From an uncultured Opitutaceae bacterium (GTDB taxonomy: Bacteria > Verrucomicrobiota > Verrucomicrobiia > Opitutales > Opitutaceae): a DNA stretch of 64,000 nucleotides. Location: the NCBI GenBank assembly GCA_937958045.1, contig CALFXL010000004.1, forward strand, positions 4,405 through 68,404. Reading direction: 5' to 3'. Numbering within the stretch: the first letter of the stretch is position 1; each line of letters begins with the position of its first letter. The position numbers were made by a program, and so were the translations under genes. Below, one piece after another: positions 34,958 to 43,819 of the stretch. Under the pieces are notes generated by a model. It was not told the origin of the DNA, made no database searches, and saw nothing but the letters and a program-made list of their open reading frames with translations.

Positions 34958-37150
34958 TCAGGCTTCGGTTTTTTCGCTTTGGTACGACTTGTAGTAATCG
35001 GCCTTGTAGGCGCCGTAGCCGTCGTAGCCGTAGTTCATAATCGAAGCGTGCGGCATGTGGTTGAGGACAACGCCAAGGATCGAGATGCCGGACTCGCTGA
35101 ACTTCGCGAGGGTCTTCCGGATGATCGCCTTGCGGACGGTGCGGAAACGGCAGACGTAAACGAGCTCGCTGCAGAAACGCGACAGCAGCAACGCGTCGGG
35201 GAAGACGGCGGAAGGCGGCGTGTCGATGACCACGAGGTCGTATTGTTGCGAGAGCTTGTTGAAGAGATCGCAGTTGGCGATCTGGTCGATGACCTCCGTC
35301 GGATTCTTGATGGCGTCGCCGGCGGGGAGCAGGTCGAGCGCGGGACCGATGTTGACGATGCCGAGCTTCTGCGGATCCGCTTCGGCATTGGGGTTGGAAC
35401 CATGTTCGCGCAGCCACGGGATGAGGCCGACGCCGGCTTGCGTGCCGAAATAACGACGCAGTGTGGGACGGCGGAAGTCGCAGTCGACCAGGAGCGTCTT
35501 TTTGCCGTGAGCGGCAAACACGGCCGCGAGGTTGGACGCGGTGAGACTCTTACCCTCGCTCGGAATGCTGGAGGTGATGAGGAGGCGTTTCGGCGTCGGG
35601 ATGACGGAACGGATCTCCATCTCACTAAAGATGCCGCGGTAGGCTTCGGATAAGGCTTCGTCTTTGGAGAGACGGAACACGTTGGGGCGTTCCGTCTCGC
35701 TGAGTTTTTTCATCGTCTTGATGCCGCCGAGGAGCACTTGGCCGAGGCCGGCTTCGACATCGATGACGGACTTCACGCGTGTATCCAAAAATCCGAGGCC
35801 GATCGGAACGCCGATAAGCAACACGAACGCGATGGCGACCGCTTGTTTGACGACTTCCTTGGGCGTGCCGGAGGAGGGGGTGGAGGGCACCAATGCCTTG
35901 TCGAGGACCTTGATGTTATCACTGCCGAGGTTCTGGATGATGCTGGTCTCGCTCAAGCGGGCGAGGATGTACTGGTAATTGCGGTTTTCGACGCTGGCCT
36001 CGTCCTCGAGGAATTTGTACCGGCTGGCGATCTTGGCGAGTTCCTCGACCTGCTTTTCGGTTTCGGCGTAGTCCTTGCGGAGACGTTGTTCGTGTTCGCG
36101 TGCGATGTCGTAGCGCGCGCGGACTTCGGCGATGGCAAGCTCAATGGCACCGTCGAGGGCCTTCTCGGCTTCTTCGAGCGCGACCTGGTTTTCCACCATG
36201 CGCGGATGCCCTTCGAAGTAGTTTTCCTCGAGGAGGCGGCGGTTGGCGCGGAGGCTGTTGACGCGCTCTTTGAGGCTGGGGACGCTGCCGAAGGTCGCGA
36301 TTTGGGAAATCTCGAACAGGTTGCGGCCTTCTTTCTTGTAGGTCTCGATGGTGGCAAGGAGCGTGCGGAGATTGGTCTGGATGAGCTCTTGTTCGGCGAG
36401 ACTGCTGCCGAGCATGGTGAGCTTTTGTTGAACGACGCCCTGGTTTTCACCGATGGCGGCCATGTTGTGCTTTTCGCGGAAGGCTTGTTTCTCGCGTTCG
36501 AGCGCTTCGAGCTGGGCCTTCTTTTTATCGGCTTCGTTACGAAGAAAGAGGATGGCCGAACCGGTGTTGGTGGAGGCGCGGTCGAGTTGAAACTCGATGT
36601 AGTGGCGGGCGTAGCGATTGGCGATCAGGGCGGCCACTTCAGGATCGCGGCTGTACGCGCTGATGCGGAGGATGGTGGTGTTGCGTTGGGGCTCGATGCG
36701 GACGGAGTCCCTGACGAGTTGGCGGAGCGAAGGCGGCGGTTTGTTGGGATTATCGGGATCGCGGTAGGGCGCCTGGATTTGCTCGATTTCTTTTGGCGTG
36801 AACGTGCTTTGCACGGATTCGAAGAAGTTCTGGCTGCGGAGGCGCTCCGTGTGGAGCTCAAGCTGCAGGCCGGACGTCGTGGTGAGGTCGACGACTTCTT
36901 GAATACCGATGACGCGGTCCTTGTGCGGCTCGAAGAGGAGCTTGGCTTCGGCGCGATAAACGGGCTCGGGCTTGGGTTGGGCGAGCACAAACGCGGCGGC
37001 GACGGCGGCCCCTACGATGAGGCCGATCCACCAGCGCTCGAGGAACATGTTGAGGAGACTCTTGGGCGAGAGCTGACCGCCGGAAGGCTTGGTCTGCACC
37101 TGAATCTCGGCCGCGCGTTTGGCGGAAACTGATTTTGCGGATTTTGACAT
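34958..37150 (-). CDS. wzc: Polysaccharide co-polymerase with BY-kinase (Wzc-like)
   Basis: A 730-residue inner-membrane protein. The N-terminal Wzz domain has a first membrane helix at about 42-60, a long periplasmic coiled coil (about 190-410), a second helix near 440-460, and a cytoplasmic tyrosine autokinase. Its Walker A is SSIPSEGKS (Lys534), Walker A' is LLVDCDFRRPTLRRYFG and Walker B is DLVVIDTPPS. The C-terminus is a Tyr cluster (NYGYDGYGAYKADYYKSY) that serves as the autophosphorylation site. Wzc-type proteins govern chain length and couple export to Wza. Its presence beside an ABC exporter is unusual. Confidence 0.95.
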   Translation of the reverse strand: MSKSAKSVSAKRAAEIQVQTKPSGGQLSPKSLLNMFLERWWIGLIVGAAVAAAFVLAQPKPEPVYRAEAKLLFEPHKDRVIGIQEVVDLTTTSGLQLELHTERLRSQNFFESVQSTFTPKEIEQIQAPYRDPDNPNKPPPSLRQLVRDSVRIEPQRNTTILRISAYSRDPEVAALIANRYARHYIEFQLDRASTNTGSAILFLRNEADKKKAQLEALEREKQAFREKHNMAAIGENQGVVQQKLTMLGSSLAEQELIQTNLRTLLATIETYKKEGRNLFEISQIATFGSVPSLKERVNSLRANRRLLEENYFEGHPRMVENQVALEEAEKALDGAIELAIAEVRARYDIAREHEQRLRKDYAETEKQVEELAKIASRYKFLEDEASVENRNYQYILARLSETSIIQNLGSDNIKVLDKALVPSTPSSGTPKEVVKQAVAIAFVLLIGVPIGLGFLDTRVKSVIDVEAGLGQVLLGGIKTMKKLSETERPNVFRLSKDEALSEAYRGIFSEMEIRSVIPTPKRLLITSSIPSEGKSLTASNLAAVFAAHGKKTLLVDCDFRRPTLRRYFGTQAGVGLIPWLREHGSNPNAEADPQKLGIVNIGPALDLLPAGDAIKNPTEVIDQIANCDLFNKLSQQYDLVVIDTPPSAVFPDALLLSRFCSELVYVCRFRTVRKAIIRKTLAKFSESGISILGVVLNHMPHASIMNYGYDGYGAYKADYYKSYQSEKTEA

Positions 37151-37180
37151 TGGGAAGGCCCCCCCCGAGGTGGCGTGTGG

Positions 37181-37879
37181 TTAGATGAAACGTTCTTCGA
37201 CGTGGATGCGGTCGCCGGGATATATGAGGAAGCTCTTGGGGGCTCCCTTACGGTTCTTCATCATGGCTTCGACGTCCACGATGTGGGAAACTTCGTTGCC
37301 GTTTTCATCCATGCGGATCACGCGGACGGCGTTGGAGCGGGCGGTGGGGCGGAAACCGCCGAGACGGTTGACGAGCTCGACGATCTCGATGCTGTCGGTC
37401 TCGCGCGGCATCTGGAAGACGCCGGGATTCATGCCGGTGCCGCTGATGGTGACTTCACGGAGGGCGTAGTCGCGGACGGTGATGTTGACCAAAGGTTTTT
37501 TGAGGATGCGGCGCTCGATGAGGAGTTGTTCGATGAAGCCTTCGGCCTCGCGGACGGTCTTGTTGGCGAGGGAGACCTCGTTGATGTACGGGATGCGGAC
37601 GATACCTTTGCGGTCGATGCGTTGGGCGGCGGAGAGATCGGGTTCGCCATGGACGGTGATCGAAATTTCGTCGCCGAGCGCGAGGCGGTAACCGGGATCG
37701 GTCGCCATGACGACGGGCGCGGTGGTGGTGTTCGACGTGGAGGAGTTGCCGCCGGTGGATTCGGAGGATCCGCCGGTGGGCGTGACGGCCTGGTCCGCTT
37801 CTGGAGTGGCCTTTCCCCAGAAGCATGCCCCTTGGAGGAGCGCGATGAGGACAATGGAAGAGAAGCGGAGTGTGCGCAT
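37181..37879 (-). CDS. wza: Polysaccharide export lipoprotein (Wza/Poly_export family)
   Basis: A 232-residue lipoprotein: signal peptide with lipobox LQGAC, Cys19 as the lipidated residue. A Ser/Thr-rich linker leads to the Poly_export domain, recognised by YRLALGDEISITVHGEPDL, and a following SLBB-type region (VTISGTGMNPGVFQMP). It is shorter than E. coli Wza (about 380), so an octameric channel with a separate barrel partner is possible. The neighbouring beta-barrel gene fits that. It sits 30 bases before the wzc-like gene. Confidence 0.93.
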   Translation of the reverse strand: MRTLRFSSIVLIALLQGACFWGKATPEADQAVTPTGGSSESTGGNSSTSNTTTAPVVMATDPGYRLALGDEISITVHGEPDLSAAQRIDRKGIVRIPYINEVSLANKTVREAEGFIEQLLIERRILKKPLVNITVRDYALREVTISGTGMNPGVFQMPRETDSIEIVELVNRLGGFRPTARSNAVRVIRMDENGNEVSHIVDVEAMMKNRKGAPKSFLIYPGDRIHVEERFI

Positions 37880-37903
37880 AGCTGGCGTAACGGTTGTGAG
37901 TTT

Positions 37904-39202
37904 TTAGAAAGTGAAGGTCGCCGAGCCGGTGACGGTGTGGCGTTCGTAGTTGCGCGGAGCGACGCGGGTGAACTGGTTGCCGAGGGCGTCGGTGTTATTA
38001 TCCACGTAACCGTAGCTGAGGCTGCCGTGGAGATTGCGGGTGAAGGGGCGCGAGAGCGTGAGTCCTGCCTGCAGGATTGTGTCGTCGCGGGTCACGCCGC
38101 GGTAGCTGCGCCAGTTGTAGGAGATGCTGCCGTCGAGCTTGGTGACGCGGCCGATTTTTTGGGTGAAACCGCCGCCGACGCGGGTGTTTTCCACCGCGAG
38201 ATTGTTGGCCGAGAGTTCCATGCTGCGCGAAGCGTGGATGGAGAGATCGGTGCGTTCGCGCGCGGACCATGCGAGACGGAGAGAGCCGCTGAGGAACTTG
38301 CCGCCGTCGTCGAGAAAGCCCGCGACGGAGGATTGGGAATACGAGATCGAGGCCGAGCTGGTGAGTTTCGGAAAGCGGTTGGCCGGCAGGAAGGGACCGT
38401 CGATTGAGATATTGAGATAATGGCTGCCGCGCGAGGTGTCGCCGCCAAAGACTTCTTCGGACGAGCGGCTGAGGACGCTGTAGCCGTATCGGATGGAGCC
38501 GGAGACTTCGCCGTAGAGAGGGCGGGACAGACCGATGCTGAGGTTGTTGGAGTACTGATCGAGACCGACCTGCGTGTACTCGTTGGCGTCGGTTTTGGTG
38601 ATGGTGAGCTCGTGTCCGAGGAGTAGTGAGGTGCCCGGGAAAATGCCGCGATAGGTGAAGTGGAGGCGGTTGGAGAACATGTCCTGATCGCTGTAGAACG
38701 CTCGCGAGACCGAGCTGTACGACAGGCTTTCGTTAAGGATCATGCCGGGGTTGATTGGGTAGGTGAGGCCGATCTGTGCAAAGTAGCGCTCGGTGGGGAT
38801 GCGGTCGTTGAGGGAATAATCCACGACCATGTCCTCTGTGTAGCCGACGCTGACGTCGCCCGTGAGGCGCGAGCCGACATCGCTGGGAATGTGCAGCGAC
38901 ACGTTGATGCGGAGATCGTCCGAATCGTAGTCTTTGTTTACTTCGTGCCGGTTGAAAGCGACGCCGCCCGACGCGGTGAACTGCGCGAGACCGGCGCGGC
39001 GGACGAAACGGAGCGCGGGGTAGAGCGTGTAAATCGTGTCAGGGTCGTTGTCCGCCGATCCCAGGAAAAAGGAGTCATACATCACCGAGGCGTTCGTATC
39101 GAGCAACAGGCCGCCACGGGCGAATTCGGCGAAACCAAACGAGGTGGACGTGAGGGCGAGCAGCGCGGTAGAGCTGATGACGAGGCGAGTATTCGAGATC
39201 AC
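37904..39202 (-). CDS. Outer-membrane beta-barrel protein of the exosortase/EPS locus
   Basis: A 432-residue protein with an apparent signal sequence (MISNTRLVISSTALLALTSTSFG, from a GTG start at 39202) and alternating hydrophobic residues throughout, ending in Phe (TVTGSATFTF), as expected for a barrel. It resembles PEP-CTERM-system-associated/EpsL-like barrels next to Wza. A role as outer-membrane conduit or anchor for the secreted glycan is likely. It ends 24 bases before the wza-like gene. Confidence 0.82.
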   Translation of the reverse strand: MISNTRLVISSTALLALTSTSFGFAEFARGGLLLDTNASVMYDSFFLGSADNDPDTIYTLYPALRFVRRAGLAQFTASGGVAFNRHEVNKDYDSDDLRINVSLHIPSDVGSRLTGDVSVGYTEDMVVDYSLNDRIPTERYFAQIGLTYPINPGMILNESLSYSSVSRAFYSDQDMFSNRLHFTYRGIFPGTSLLLGHELTITKTDANEYTQVGLDQYSNNLSIGLSRPLYGEVSGSIRYGYSVLSRSSEEVFGGDTSRGSHYLNISIDGPFLPANRFPKLTSSASISYSQSSVAGFLDDGGKFLSGSLRLAWSARERTDLSIHASRSMELSANNLAVENTRVGGGFTQKIGRVTKLDGSISYNWRSYRGVTRDDTILQAGLTLSRPFTRNLHGSLSYGYVDNNTDALGNQFTRVAPRNYERHTVTGSATFTF

Positions 39203-39439
39203 GGTTTGGACAACGACGGTTCAGAAACGAGAAGGGATCTTGGCGGGTCGGACTTGAAACCGCGATTAGCAATTTGAAATCAACTGGCGGAAAGCTTTGT
39301 AGGGGATTTGCTGATAACGGGAAGTGAGGGAGCGGTCCGAAAGAGCAGCCGCCATTCCCGCGAAGGATCTTTCATCGGGAAAAGTTCCTCCACGGACAGA
39401 TGGAATGCCGCTCGGTGCGGCGGACGGTAGATTTTTCTC
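39203..39439. other. Intergenic region between the TPR and barrel genes
   Basis: This 237-base gap is one of the largest inside the locus. I see no gene or strong repeat. A short GCCGC/GCGGC stem lies near 39410-39425. On the leftward strand, a TTGATT hexamer could be part of a promoter for the barrel-wza-wzc genes, but no convincing -10 stands out. Confidence 0.35.
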
Positions 39440-42019
39440 TTACGTGCTTTTGGCGGCGAGGGACTTGGCGAGCGATTCGGCGAGCGCGGATTCTTCCGGG
39501 AGGGCGCTGTCGTTTTGGTAAGTGCCCAGGAGTTGGCGGGCTTCGGCGGTGTCGCCTTGTTCGGCGGCGATCGCGGCGCGCAGGAGGGCGAAGACGCCGG
39601 CGTTGGAGTCGTTGAGCGCCTTGTCGATGGTGCGGGCGGCGTCGGTGAATCGCGATTGTTTGAACAACGAAAACGCGTACGCCTTCACCTGCAGCGGGGT
39701 GTCGGGCGACGCGTCATAGGCCTGCTTCGCGAGGGTGTGTGCGCGAGAGACATTCGTGTTCGAGAGGAGGCTGTAATACGCGAAGTGGCTCTTGTCTTCG
39801 TTTGAGGGGTTTTCCGCAGCGACGCGCAGGCTGTAGATCCGGGCGAGTTCGGCGGTCTGGCCTTGTTGACGGTAGTAGTCGGCGAGCTCGTAGAGCGACG
39901 TGCTCGTGGGTTCGCGCTGGATGACGCGATTGAGCACGTCGATACGTTGAGAAGCCCAGCCCCAGCGTTCGCAGAGTTCTTCGAGCACACGTAGGTCGGC
40001 GACGCGATGGCCCACGCTGGCTTCGATCATGCGCCAGGTGGTCATGAAATCGGCATCGCGGCCGAGGTTGCGCTGCGCGTAGGCGATAAGTGCGAGGCGC
40101 AGGAAATCGTGCTGCGGCCATTGCTCGTTCTTGAGCGAGCTTTCGAGCGCAGCGTAGGAGTCGGTGGCGTAGAGGGCATCGGCCAGCTCGAGTTGCACGT
40201 TATCGCTGCGGTAGGCGGCGGGGAGTGCCTGGAGCCAGCTCTTGCGTTGTTCGCCGTCGGTGCGGTTGGACATGGTGTCGGCCAGCGCCGCGATGCGGGC
40301 TTGGCTGGCGCGACTGCGCTCGGCGAGGAGAACGGCGTCGGCGTGGAGCTGGCGTTCTTCGGGGAGCAGATCGTTGAGTTTGATGCGGCCCATCAGATCG
40401 ACGCCTTCGTCGATGCGCCCGTTGGCGACGAGCAAGACACCGTGCAACAGCATGCGCTCGGGTGTGGAGATCGCGCCGAAGTTCATGGTTTCGAGGATGC
40501 GCAGCGCTTCATCGGGCTTTTCCTGGCGATAGAGCGAGAGCGCGTAGGAAGTGATGTAGAACGGGTTTTTCGGATCGTGCTCGTAGTTGGAACGCGCGTC
40601 GCGGTGGGCGCGCTCGAGCGCGGTGCGCAGGAGCAGGCTGGTGTAGGTGTAATTGTTGCGCTCTTCGCGGTTGCCAGGTTCGGCCTCGTTGATGCGGGCG
40701 AAGAGGCGGTTGAGCGCGGGCGTGTTTTGGCGATGGCGTTCCCAGAGCGCGAGCTGACGGCGCACGTCTTTGTCGGAAGGATCGATCGTGAATTTTTTCC
40801 AGAGCAACTCGAAGCGCTGTTCGACCCAACCCCAGCTGGCGATGGTGTTGTACAAGTTTTCGAGACGACGGGTATTGTTGCCGACTTCGATGACGGAGAG
40901 GCGCCAAAGCTCGGCGAAACCGCGCTCGTCGCCGCGTTGGCGGGCGGCGTACGCGAGGAGGGCGTGGCGGGCATATTCGTTCTCCGTCCATTTCAGCGGA
41001 CGCAGGTAGTTTTCGAGCGCCGAATAATCTTTGAGGCTGAAAAGCACGCGGGCGTAGCCGAGCTGCAGCCCTTCGTCGGCGCGGATTTCTTCGGGAAGCG
41101 ACTCCACCCACACGCGGGCGTCGGCCGCTTGCTCGTAGGTGTTGAGATAGGTGACGAGGGTGCGCGCTTGCTCGGGGCTGGTCGCGAAGCGCGCTTTGAG
41201 CGTGTCGAGGTAGGCTTTGAACTGCGAGGAAGAGCCTTGGCGGTAGGCCTCGGCGATCATGAGCTCCGTCTCGGGAGTGAGGCCTGGGCTTTTCGCCAGT
41301 TGTTCGGCGACTTCGAGGGCTTGGGCGGGCTGCTTATTTTTGATCGAATCGGCGAGTAGCAGCGAGAAGGCCCGGATGCGGTGTTCGGGAACGCTGGCGA
41401 TGTCGCGGATCTCGGCGCGGATGGATTCGTGGTTGTCGTTGAACCCATCGAGGAGGCGAAGCTGGGCGAGGTCGAGGCGGGCTTTGTGATTGTCGGGCTG
41501 CAACTTCACCAAGCTCATCAGGTAGTACTTGGCGCGCGTGGGATTGCGCATGAGCTGCGCCACCTCGGCGGCGAGTTGATAAAACTCGGGCGAGTTGGTG
41601 GCCTCGGTGCCGATCTTGTTGATGACATCCTGCGCTTGCTGGTAGGCGCGGTATTTGATGGCGACGCGGATGAACTCGAGGCGGTTTTCCAACGTCGGCG
41701 CGGCGTTCGCGAGACCTTGTTGATAAACGAAGAGGTGGGGCGATTCTTGTTTCGTGGCGATGTCGACCGCGAGTTTCCACGCGTTGGCGTTGGCGGGATT
41801 ATATTGGATGGCTTTGCGCGCTGCGGTGATGGCGGCGGTGTAATCGCCCTTTTCGAGGTGTTCGCGGGCGATGCTGTTGGCGCGCTTCTCACGCCATTCG
41901 CGGTAGCCGGGTTTTAGAACCAAGCGATACCCGACGATGCTAGCGGCGATCAGACCTGCAGCGGAGCACGAAAGAACCAGAATGCGGGTGCTACGTTTTT
42001 TGGGGAGGAGCTTTAACAT
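39440..42019 (-). CDS. Large TPR protein with N-terminal membrane anchor
   Basis: An 859-residue protein with a single N-terminal hydrophobic segment (about residues 12-33, ILVLSCSAAGLIAASIVGY) and then helical TPR repeats to the end. One repeat is visible as AREHLEKGDYTAAITAARKA and later repeats run across 100-850. There is no lipobox. TPR proteins of this sort (PrsT-like) are common beside exosortase and Wza/Wzc genes. A scaffold role on the periplasmic side is inferred. It starts 18 bases after the exosortase stop. Confidence 0.85.
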   Translation of the reverse strand: MLKLLPKKRSTRILVLSCSAAGLIAASIVGYRLVLKPGYREWREKRANSIAREHLEKGDYTAAITAARKAIQYNPANANAWKLAVDIATKQESPHLFVYQQGLANAAPTLENRLEFIRVAIKYRAYQQAQDVINKIGTEATNSPEFYQLAAEVAQLMRNPTRAKYYLMSLVKLQPDNHKARLDLAQLRLLDGFNDNHESIRAEIRDIASVPEHRIRAFSLLLADSIKNKQPAQALEVAEQLAKSPGLTPETELMIAEAYRQGSSSQFKAYLDTLKARFATSPEQARTLVTYLNTYEQAADARVWVESLPEEIRADEGLQLGYARVLFSLKDYSALENYLRPLKWTENEYARHALLAYAARQRGDERGFAELWRLSVIEVGNNTRRLENLYNTIASWGWVEQRFELLWKKFTIDPSDKDVRRQLALWERHRQNTPALNRLFARINEAEPGNREERNNYTYTSLLLRTALERAHRDARSNYEHDPKNPFYITSYALSLYRQEKPDEALRILETMNFGAISTPERMLLHGVLLVANGRIDEGVDLMGRIKLNDLLPEERQLHADAVLLAERSRASQARIAALADTMSNRTDGEQRKSWLQALPAAYRSDNVQLELADALYATDSYAALESSLKNEQWPQHDFLRLALIAYAQRNLGRDADFMTTWRMIEASVGHRVADLRVLEELCERWGWASQRIDVLNRVIQREPTSTSLYELADYYRQQGQTAELARIYSLRVAAENPSNEDKSHFAYYSLLSNTNVSRAHTLAKQAYDASPDTPLQVKAYAFSLFKQSRFTDAARTIDKALNDSNAGVFALLRAAIAAEQGDTAEARQLLGTYQNDSALPEESALAESLAKSLAAKST

Positions 42020-42037
42020 GGAGGGCTGGGTTGCTGG

Positions 42038-43633
42038 TCAGGACTGGGGAGAGACGGGGCGGAGGAGATCCTCGAGGGTGCGTTGCACGATCGCTTCTGC
42101 TTCATCACGGGCGATCGGGCCGGAGAGAGAGATGCCGATGACGCGTTGGCCGAGGTTGCGATGGCCGCGCAGAACTGAATCGATGCGTTCATGGCTGGCG
42201 ACCTGGCGGTAGTCGATTTTTTTGCTATCGGGGAAGGTTACGTCTTCGATGATGGCGTGGTACACGTACACGGGACGTCCCGCGGCTTCGAAGATAAATG
42301 TGGAGAATGGTACGTCGATGGCGGGGGTGGGGCAGCGGAGTGGTCCGGTCTCGGCGCGAAGTTCGAGTCCGGTGGCGGGTAAACAGACGGTAGGATAATG
42401 TGCACCGGAAAGGAACTTCGAAACGCGTCCGGGATACCAGCGGACATAATACATGTGGAATTCGTAACCCTCCGGCGTGGTCCACGACGCGGTTTCACCT
42501 TCGTTGTATTTGAGGATGGCGCGCGTGCGTTCGGGGAACTCGCCGATCTTGAAATCTCTCGCCTGCTCAGGCCAGGCCACGGCCCAGTCCTTCGGCGGGG
42601 GCAGTTGCGTTTCGTGATGTCGATACCAGGCCTCGGTCGCGACTTCGGCGGAGATCAGCGCCACAAAACCAAAAATCACGAAGCCGCGCGGAAACGGCAC
42701 CGGCGCGAGCGGATGCTCCACGGGCTCTTTCTTGGTTTCTTCGGTGGCGGGCTGGCCGGCATCTTCGGCGTCGAGCTGCGCGAGCTTGGCGCGGAGTTTG
42801 TCGAAGCCGAGCGCGAGGAACCACAGGCCGGCGAGGCAGAGCACCATCACGACGGTGCCGACATGATCATGCCATTTGTCCATCACCTCGTTGCCGTGTT
42901 CACCGGCGATGTAGGTGAGCGTGATCGTGCGGCCGATATTGAGCACGAAGGCCACGACAAACGACGACGCCATCAACAACACGCGCAGGACGATACCGAG
43001 CCGGTAGAACTCGCCCAAAAACAGCGACATCATGAATGAGGTCTGCAACGACCGGATACCGCTGCAGGCTTCGGCGACATTTACCCACGTATCGCCGATT
43101 TGGATGAGATTACCCTGGTTATACGCGGGGATGCCGCACAGCGTGAGCGTGTCGGCGCTGACGATCGTGTTCCAACGCGTGAGCGTCTGCACGATGGCTT
43201 CTTCGATGGCGACGGGCCACGGCAAGGCGGTATAGACAAACAACACCGGAAACGCGAAATGCCACAGGTAGCGCAGGCGTCCCATCGCAAAGAGTGCGCA
43301 GAAGGAAAGTCCGGCGACGAGGCAGGTGAGGTAAAAATTCACTTTCACCCAGTCCGGATTGGCTTCGTTGATCACGCGCAGCGGCAGATAAGCCAACAGC
43401 AGCGCAGCAGGAGCGATGAGCCAGAGCGCCGGAGGGCGTGATGAAGCCGGTGCGGGGCGATCGCGCCAGCGTTCGGCAAACAGGAAAATCGCCAGGAACG
43501 GCACCGCCCACCCGTAGGCGTAGAGGTCGTTCACGATCCACTCCGTGTGAATCCGGATAAACAGCAGCACCCAAAAAAAGGTGATCAATGCGAGCGACAG
43601 GAGCAGGGCGGGGCGAATAGAAGGAACCTTCAT
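42038..43633 (-). CDS. Exosortase fused to an EpsI-like domain
   Basis: A 531-residue membrane protein. The first 270 residues are an exosortase: about eight membrane helices with the catalytic Cys190 in AEACSGIRSL, Arg235 in VLNIGRT and His255 (or His257) in DKWHDHVG. A linker then leads to a C-terminal EpsI-like (DUF3485) domain, with YYVRWYPGRVSKFLSGAHYP and CLPATGLEL. Exosortases cleave PEP-CTERM-type sorting signals and tether the protein to envelope glycans. No such substrate protein is visible in the window. It is the first gene of the locus. Confidence 0.93.
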   Translation of the reverse strand: MKVPSIRPALLLSLALITFFWVLLFIRIHTEWIVNDLYAYGWAVPFLAIFLFAERWRDRPAPASSRPPALWLIAPAALLLAYLPLRVINEANPDWVKVNFYLTCLVAGLSFCALFAMGRLRYLWHFAFPVLFVYTALPWPVAIEEAIVQTLTRWNTIVSADTLTLCGIPAYNQGNLIQIGDTWVNVAEACSGIRSLQTSFMMSLFLGEFYRLGIVLRVLLMASSFVVAFVLNIGRTITLTYIAGEHGNEVMDKWHDHVGTVVMVLCLAGLWFLALGFDKLRAKLAQLDAEDAGQPATEETKKEPVEHPLAPVPFPRGFVIFGFVALISAEVATEAWYRHHETQLPPPKDWAVAWPEQARDFKIGEFPERTRAILKYNEGETASWTTPEGYEFHMYYVRWYPGRVSKFLSGAHYPTVCLPATGLELRAETGPLRCPTPAIDVPFSTFIFEAAGRPVYVYHAIIEDVTFPDSKKIDYRQVASHERIDSVLRGHRNLGQRVIGISLSGPIARDEAEAIVQRTLEDLLRPVSPQS

Positions 43634-43819
43634 TCGGTATGAATTCGTTGAATGGGTGCGGAAGGATATTTCCGTTTATTGCAGGTCAAGCGACAGACCG
43701 AACGGGCCAGCTTTGAAAGCTTCGTTGCGAAGCGATTTCAACCCCAAACCCCCCCGGGGAATCCCTCAAAGTTCCTTTGGACTAGCCAAATAGACGAAGA
43801 CCTTTACCAACGGCGGCGC
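43634..43819. promoter_or_regulatory. Divergent promoter region between exosortase and WcaI-like genes
   Basis: This 186-base gap separates two divergently transcribed genes. It contains a small perfect stem GCTTCG/CGAAGC near 43720-43735 and a C-run with CCCCCCCGGGG near 43752-43762. It is the natural place for the promoters of the leftward EPS locus and of the rightward glycosyltransferase. Individual -35 and -10 boxes are not convincing. Confidence 0.4.

Noticed and set aside
35738..37132. A 464-codon open frame on the plus strand opposite the wzc-like gene
   Set aside because: It is the antisense of a confirmed kinase with Walker motifs and has no independent support.
42038..43633. Assignment of the exosortase to a named subfamily (XrtA, XrtD or similar)
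   Set aside because: The subfamily needs model scores and the matching sorting signal, neither of which can be obtained here.
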